This document shows, piece after piece, positions 60,759-64,000 of a stretch of 64,000 nt of DNA. The translations under genes and the position numbers were made by a program. The notes beneath the pieces are model-generated. The model searched no databases and had not been told where the DNA came from. It saw nothing but the letters and a program-made list of their open reading frames with translations. Origin of the DNA: Bradyrhizobium septentrionale (GTDB taxonomy: Bacteria; Pseudomonadota; Alphaproteobacteria; Rhizobiales; Xanthobacteraceae); assembly GCF_011516645.4 (NCBI RefSeq), contig NZ_CP088285.1:2560501-2624500 (forward strand). Reading direction: 5' to 3'. Position 1 is the stretch's first letter. Each line of letters begins with the position of its first letter.

Positions 60759-61235
60759 TCAGTGAACACGCCGGTAGACGCCGGTGAGCACGTCGGCCCA
60801 CCCTTCCGCGTCAGGCGAGAATTGGATTTTCATGTTGTAGGTGTTGTCGTCGACGACCTCGTAGACATGACGGGCGTTGCCGCGCAACGAACCGCGCACC
60901 AGGATCAGCGACTTGCCCGCCCAGCCGCCGGACGCCGGCGACGGCGGATAGTAGCCGAGCGAATCGTGCCAGAACAATTTGTAGGCCCGATCGTCGCGGT
61001 CGTAGGTGAAGACGCCGTGGGTGGCGAAGCTCTCCTTGCCGTCGCGGGTCTGCACGCTGTCCTGGATCAGGTAGAAACCGTTGAGCGCGATGCGCGCGAC
61101 GACATGCGAGCTCGCCGGACCGCCCGCGGTCCAGCGCGACGGATAGACCATCTCTTCGCCATTCCACTCGCCCGCGAAAACCGCGAGCTTGCGGTGTTCT
61201 TCCAGCGGTGTCGGAGCGTCGAGATGACCGGCCAT
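60759..61235 (-). CDS. DUF1579-like hypothetical protein
   Basis: A 158-residue soluble protein. LEEHRKLAVFAGEWNGEEMVYPSRWTAGG, followed by GFYLIQDSVQTRDGKESFATHGVFTYDRDDRAYKLFWHDS, matches the DUF1579 type of lipocalin-like beta-barrel in length and layout. No function is known for the family. It lies between sucC (2 bp) and sucD (33 bp) on the same strand, so it must be part of that operon. Whether this reflects a link to the TCA cycle is open. Confidence 0.78.
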   Translation of the reverse strand: MAGHLDAPTPLEEHRKLAVFAGEWNGEEMVYPSRWTAGGPASSHVVARIALNGFYLIQDSVQTRDGKESFATHGVFTYDRDDRAYKLFWHDSLGYYPPSPASGGWAGKSLILVRGSLRGNARHVYEVVDDNTYNMKIQFSPDAEGWADVLTGVYRRVH

Positions 61236-61237
61236 CG

Positions 61238-62434
<1,197 letters not shown>

Positions 62435-62593
62435 CGATCGTCGCTCCCAAACCCTCGTGCGGCGAACTTCACGTCAGCCTGAATCTGGCATACCATATAC
62501 CAGGCCTCGTGCAACTAGAAAATTCGCCGGAATTTCATCACCTTGCACCCGACAGGCGCTCGGAACCGCCTATCGGGCCATTGCTAACTCAGA

Positions 62594-63568
<975 letters not shown>

Positions 63569-63785
63569 TCAGTCCTTTGAACTGGGTGCAGGAGGGAGGG
63601 AAGTCGGTTGCAAGGGTGGTTATCCCTTTCGAATGATCCATTCAAGTCGCGGCCTGCCCAATTGCGGGCCCTGCCTGGAATTCGATCAGGCATGCCAGCA
63701 ACATCCGTCCCGGAGACACGGAAAGTTGCTCCGAACCGCACCGCGCGCAAGACCGAATTTCGAGGCCGAATTTCGAGGCTGAGTG

Positions 63786-64000
63786 TCAGGTCTCGACCAG
63801 GCCGGTCGACGAGCCACTTGCGGAGGAGTCCTTCCGGCCATGCGGCAGCGCCAAATAGGATTCCGAGCTCATTTCGATCAGGCGCGAGGATGTGCGCTTG
63901 AATTCCATCGCCTCGATGCCGTCTTCCGCAAGGTACAGCGACACCGGATCGGCCTCGGCCGAGGCCATCAACTTCACGGCATTGTCATAGAGCGTGTCGA
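63786..64000 (-). CDS. zapE: Cell division protein ZapE (AFG1-like ATPase), 3' portion
   Basis: The last 70 codons are visible; the gene continues beyond the window. DTLYDNAVKLMASAEADPVSLY followed by EFKRTSSRLIEMSSESYLALPHG is the conserved C-terminus of AFG1/ZapE P-loop ATPases, which associate with the division ring. The position next to mdh is conserved in alphaproteobacteria. The ATPase motifs lie outside the window, so identification rests on the C-terminal block and synteny. Confidence 0.85.
   Translation of the reverse strand, partial: DTLYDNAVKLMASAEADPVSLYLAEDGIEAMEFKRTSSRLIEMSSESYLALPHGRKDSSASGSSTGLVET

Overview
The window is GC-rich alphaproteobacterial chromosome, most likely Bradyrhizobium or a close relative in the Nitrobacteraceae. 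This rests on the order and sequence of the housekeeping blocks (rplU-rpmA-obgE-proB-proA-nadD-rsfS-rlmH-envC-ctpA-rppH; atpHAGDC next to priA and xerC; zapE-mdh-sucC-sucD-sucA-odhB-lpdA) and on intergenic palindromic elements typical of that group. All calls come from reading the sequence; no database search was run.

Layout. 1-1191: the 3' part of an acetoacetate-CoA ligase gene. 1.2-5.2 kb: a LysR regulator divergent from a DSD1-type PLP enzyme, a HAD hydrolase and a threonine-synthase-like enzyme, which looks like an amino-acid catabolic module. 5.2-9.3 kb: a Baeyer-Villiger monooxygenase and a serine esterase, divergent from an AraC regulator. 9.3-15.7 kb: an aldo/keto reductase remnant, an MFS exporter with a divergent LysR gene, a methyltransferase, a YegD-like Hsp70 and an ABC-F ATPase. 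15.7-19.6 kb: a gene-poor accessory stretch with small secreted or membrane proteins, strong hairpins and a perfect FNR/FixK-type box, ending near tRNA-Ser(CGA). 19.9-24.2 kb: an alpha/beta hydrolase, a ROK-like protein whose motifs are in circularly permuted order, an SDR, and a GlxA-type regulator gene with one in-frame TAG.

24.2-39.6 kb is mainly conserved core: ribosomal proteins L21 and L27, the Obg GTPase, proline biosynthesis, NAD biosynthesis, ribosome silencing, rRNA methylation, EnvC and CtpA envelope proteins, a divergent polysaccharide deacetylase and two tandem RppH-like Nudix hydrolases, then an AraC regulator. 39.7-41.4 kb: a membrane-anchored class III nucleotide cyclase. 41.6-46.7 kb: the F1 ATP synthase operon. 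47.3-52.8 kb: RlpA with a natural polyhistidine tract, PriA, XerC and two membrane proteins. 52.8-64 kb: the 2-oxoglutarate dehydrogenase, succinyl-CoA synthetase and malate dehydrogenase genes, ending in the 3' part of zapE.

I see no CRISPR array, phage module, insertion sequence, biosynthetic cluster or recognisable defence island. The observations most worth following up are the permuted ROK-like protein, the GlxA gene with a single amber codon, the monooxygenase/esterase module, the FixK-type box in the accessory region, and the unusual cyclase architecture.
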